NCBI GenBank assembly: GCA_903933585.1
Contig: CAIZKO010000116.1
Location: 1-33,535 of the forward strand
DNA: 33,535 nucleotides
Direction of reading: 5' to 3'
DNA from: an uncultured Actinomycetes bacterium
Lineage (GTDB): Bacteria > Actinomycetota > Actinomycetes > Nanopelagicales > Nanopelagicaceae
In this document: positions 31,313-33,535 of the stretch, in pieces
How the letters are laid out: each line of letters opens with the position of its first letter
How positions within the stretch are numbered: position 1 is the first letter of the stretch
Made by a program: the position numbers and the translations under genes
Notes under the pieces: generated by a model
Databases searched by the model: none
Seen by the model: only the letters and a program-made list of their open reading frames with translations
What the model was told of the DNA's origin: nothing

Positions 31313-33007
31313 ATGGCCATGGGTGCTTCCGAGCAAATCAATGATTATGACGTTCTTATTATTGGCTCCGGCTTTGGTGGATCGGTCAGCGCACTTCGCC
31401 TCACCGAAAAGGGCTACAAGGTTGCGGTTCTTGAAGCAGGCCGCAGATTTGCGGATAAAGATTTTCCCAAGACCTCTTGGCGCATAAACAAATTCCTCTT
31501 CCTCCCTAAATTGGGTCTAAGAGGAATTCAAAGAATCCACGTCCTACCTGACGTCCTTGTGCTCGCTGGCGCCGGGGTCGGCGGCGGCTCACTTGTTTAC
31601 GCCAATACTCTTTATACCCCGCCCGATACTTACTTTGCCGATCAGCAATGGGCTCACATCACCGATTGGAAAACTGAGTTATCGCCTTGGTATGACCAGG
31701 CATCGCGGATGTTAGGAGTTGTTGATAACCCATACTTCTCACCATCGGATCGCGCGATGAAAGATGCCGCGGTTGAGATGGGTGTAGGTCACACCTTTAA
31801 ATTAGCTCCACTAGGAATCTATTTTGGAGAAGGCCCTGGAGTTACTTCAAAAGATCCATACTTTGGTGGAAAGGGTCCAGAGCGCAATGGATGTAAGCAA
31901 TGTGGCGGCTGCATGTCTGGTTGCCGAGAGAATGCAAAGAACACTCTGCCCAAGAATTACCTCGGCTTAGCGGAGGGTGCTGGTGCCAAAGTATTTCCGG
32001 AACATACAGTTACTGAGATTGATGAGCAGAGCGACGGCAGTTGGCGTGTCACCGCGAAGAGGAGCAGCGCGTGGGTAGGCAGAGACCGAGTATTTACCGC
32101 GCGCCAGGTAATTGTTGCCGCTGGAACTTTTAATACCCAAAAGTTATTGCACGCCATGAAGCAGAGCCACGTACTTCCCAATTTATCATCGGCGCTGGGC
32201 AAGCTCTCTCGAACAAATAGTGAGTCATTAACAGGCGCGTTGATGCCGAATATTGATATTGACTATAGCCAAGGCCCCGCCATCACTTCATCGTTCTTTC
32301 CCGATGAGCACACCCATGTGGAGCCCGTGCGATATGGAGTCGGTAGCAATCTGATGGGATTACTCCAGACTGCATTGACCGATGGGCAGCATCCCAAGGA
32401 TCGCCGCCACCAATGGTGGAGAACTATGTTGAGTCACCCAGGACTCGTCGTTAAATTCTTGAATGTAAGACGTTGGAGTCAGCGCACTGTTATCGCTCTC
32501 GTCATGCAAAATGTAGATTCATCACTCTCGGTAACCGGCAAGAAATCCTTATTTGGCTGGCGTCTCACTTCTAGAAACGATTCGGATAAGCCCAATGCAA
32601 CCTACATTCCAGCAGCCAATGAAGTTGTACGCCGGATTGCCGCGAAGCACGGTGGAGTAGCCGGCGGTCACATTGGCGATTTGATCGGAGCGCCATTCAC
32701 GGCACATTTCGTTGGAGGGTGTGTGATCGGGGACTCACCAGAGAGTGGGGTTATCGATCCCTATCACCGAGTGTGGAACTACCCAACCTTGCATATCGTT
32801 GATGGCTCAAGTGTGACGGCGAATTTGGGTGTGAATCCATCTTTAACAATTACCGCGCAAGCGGAGCGAGCGATCTCGATGTGGCCAAATTTTGGCGATG
32901 TAGATCCACGTCCGGAACAAGGGGCGAATTACGAGAGAGTGAATTTTCAGCGGCCCAAAAACCCCGTGGTTCCAACTGGTGCCTACGGAGCACTTTTCTC
33001 TGACTAA
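31313..33007 (+). CDS. GMC/cholesterol-oxidase-like FAD oxidoreductase with a cysteine cluster
   Basis: The 564-residue protein begins with an FAD Rossmann motif (DVLIIGSGFGGSVSALRL, ~12), continues with LVLAGAGVGGGSLVYAN (~82) and ends with the GMC-type C-terminal His/Asn region (HIVDGSSVTANLGVNPSLTI). A Cys cluster, CKQCGGCMSGC (~202), has C-x2-C-x2-C-x3-C spacing and could hold an iron-sulfur centre, as in ferredoxins. Without a signal peptide it is probably cytosolic. The substrate, perhaps a sterol or other alcohol, is unknown. ATG 31319, with AAGGG six bases upstream, is a good alternative start. Confidence 0.82.
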   Translation: MAMGASEQINDYDVLIIGSGFGGSVSALRLTEKGYKVAVLEAGRRFADKDFPKTSWRINKFLFLPKLGLRGIQRIHVLPDVLVLAGAGVGGGSLVYANTLYTPPDTYFADQQWAHITDWKTELSPWYDQASRMLGVVDNPYFSPSDRAMKDAAVEMGVGHTFKLAPLGIYFGEGPGVTSKDPYFGGKGPERNGCKQCGGCMSGCRENAKNTLPKNYLGLAEGAGAKVFPEHTVTEIDEQSDGSWRVTAKRSSAWVGRDRVFTARQVIVAAGTFNTQKLLHAMKQSHVLPNLSSALGKLSRTNSESLTGALMPNIDIDYSQGPAITSSFFPDEHTHVEPVRYGVGSNLMGLLQTALTDGQHPKDRRHQWWRTMLSHPGLVVKFLNVRRWSQRTVIALVMQNVDSSLSVTGKKSLFGWRLTSRNDSDKPNATYIPAANEVVRRIAAKHGGVAGGHIGDLIGAPFTAHFVGGCVIGDSPESGVIDPYHRVWNYPTLHIVDGSSVTANLGVNPSLTITAQAERAISMWPNFGDVDPRPEQGANYERVNFQRPKNPVVPTGAYGALFSD

Positions 33008-33088
33008 TAGGAGTGGAGGCACTATAGATAAGCGGCGCCGGCAGACTATTATGGAGATCACAATTCAGTTGAATCATTGGAGTCAGTC

Positions 33089-33535
33089 ATGACAGACCGT
33101 AAAGCAGGGAACTCCATCCGCAAGATTCTCGTTGGCGTCGATGGTTCTGATAAGTCGATTGCCGCACTTAAATGGGCCTCCGAGTTGGCAGCCAAAGAGG
33201 GTGCGCACGTCGATGTTCTCACGAGTTGGCAGACACCATTTCCCACCATTGAATTGATCGCGATCGGTTTCAATCTAGATATGTCGGAAATTAATGATCG
33301 GCCCGCAGAGATTGCGCAGTACCGCTTGGAAAAGACGGTTCACGCAGTATACGGAGAGCCACACCCAAAGAACGTTGATTTCATTATTGAAGAAGGATAC
33401 CCAGGGTTGGTATTGGTGGAGCGAAGCGCGAACGTTGATCTTCTCGTCCTTGGAAATCGTGGCCACAGTCCAATTGTAGAAAACCTCTTAGGATCAGTCA
33501 GCACGCACTGTGTTTCTTACGCGCACTGCCCGGTA
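33089..33535 (+). CDS. Universal stress protein (UspA family), 3' truncated by the window
   Basis: From ATG 33089, with GGAG six bases upstream, the frame is open to the last base (149 codons), so the track, which needs a stop, missed it. The start region IRKILVGVDGSDKSIAALKWA and the late ATP-binding motif GNRGHSPIVENLLGSVS (G-x2-G-x9-G-S) identify the UspA fold. The last residues visible (SYAHCPV) are the final strand, so only a handful are missing. It is a probable nucleotide-binding stress protein. A TATTAT at 33047-33052 may be its -10 box. Confidence 0.9.
   Translation, partial: MTDRKAGNSIRKILVGVDGSDKSIAALKWASELAAKEGAHVDVLTSWQTPFPTIELIAIGFNLDMSEINDRPAEIAQYRLEKTVHAVYGEPHPKNVDFIIEEGYPGLVLVERSANVDLLVLGNRGHSPIVENLLGSVSTHCVSYAHCPV

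Overview
The window looks like chromosomal DNA of a streamlined, free-living actinobacterium of moderate GC (near 50% by eye). The lineage markers are mshA (mycothiol synthesis) next to gpmA and senX3-regX3, a CarD gene, an AnsA-type asparaginase, and ppk beside a MutT1-like Nudix/phosphatase, all arrangements familiar from Actinobacteria. The alanine-rich heptad tail of the first protein, short intergenic spaces and tight convergent junctions remind me of freshwater acI/Nanopelagicales genomes. That placement is inference. I see no mobile element, phage gene, CRISPR array or rRNA.

Layout. 1-735: end of a secreted surface-type protein with a heptad-repeat tail, then a strong terminator. 810-3529: a three-gene extracytoplasmic flavin electron-transfer module (NOX-like haem/FAD reductase, Tat-exported FMN-binding protein, ApbE flavin transferase). 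3592-7975: a MacAB-like export operon (adaptor, ATPase, permease, Gly-rich membrane-anchored protein). 7979-11099: aldo/keto reductase, divergent from an HbpS/UPF0303 protein, a PfkB sugar kinase and an aldose epimerase. 11109-15401: Fur-family regulator, YgfZ, M3 peptidase and a YeiH-type transporter that appears to start at CTG. 15398-18630: DsrE-like protein, a 38-residue membrane peptide missed by the ORF track, a nitrobindin-like protein, asparaginase and MshA. 18627-22418: gpmA, phoU, senX3-regX3 and a small lipoprotein. 22506-26375: CarD, fused IspDF, CysS, RlmB. 26413-31291: a polyphosphate cluster (ppk, MutT1-like, ppx, tRNA-Thr, CHAD protein). 31313-33535: GMC-type oxidoreductase and a universal stress protein cut by the window end.

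Three themes tie the window together. First, phosphate control and polyphosphate handling: SenX3-RegX3, PhoU, Ppk, Ppx and a CHAD protein lie close together, and two candidate PHO boxes with 11-base direct-repeat spacing occur, one upstream of ppk and one between phoU and senX3. Second, a recurrent TANNNT-N6-start-codon arrangement before many genes suggests that much of this genome is transcribed as leaderless mRNA; it also corrects several start codons (phoU, aldo/keto reductase). Third, all five convergent gene pairs end within -4 to +3 bases of each other with no room for a dedicated terminator.
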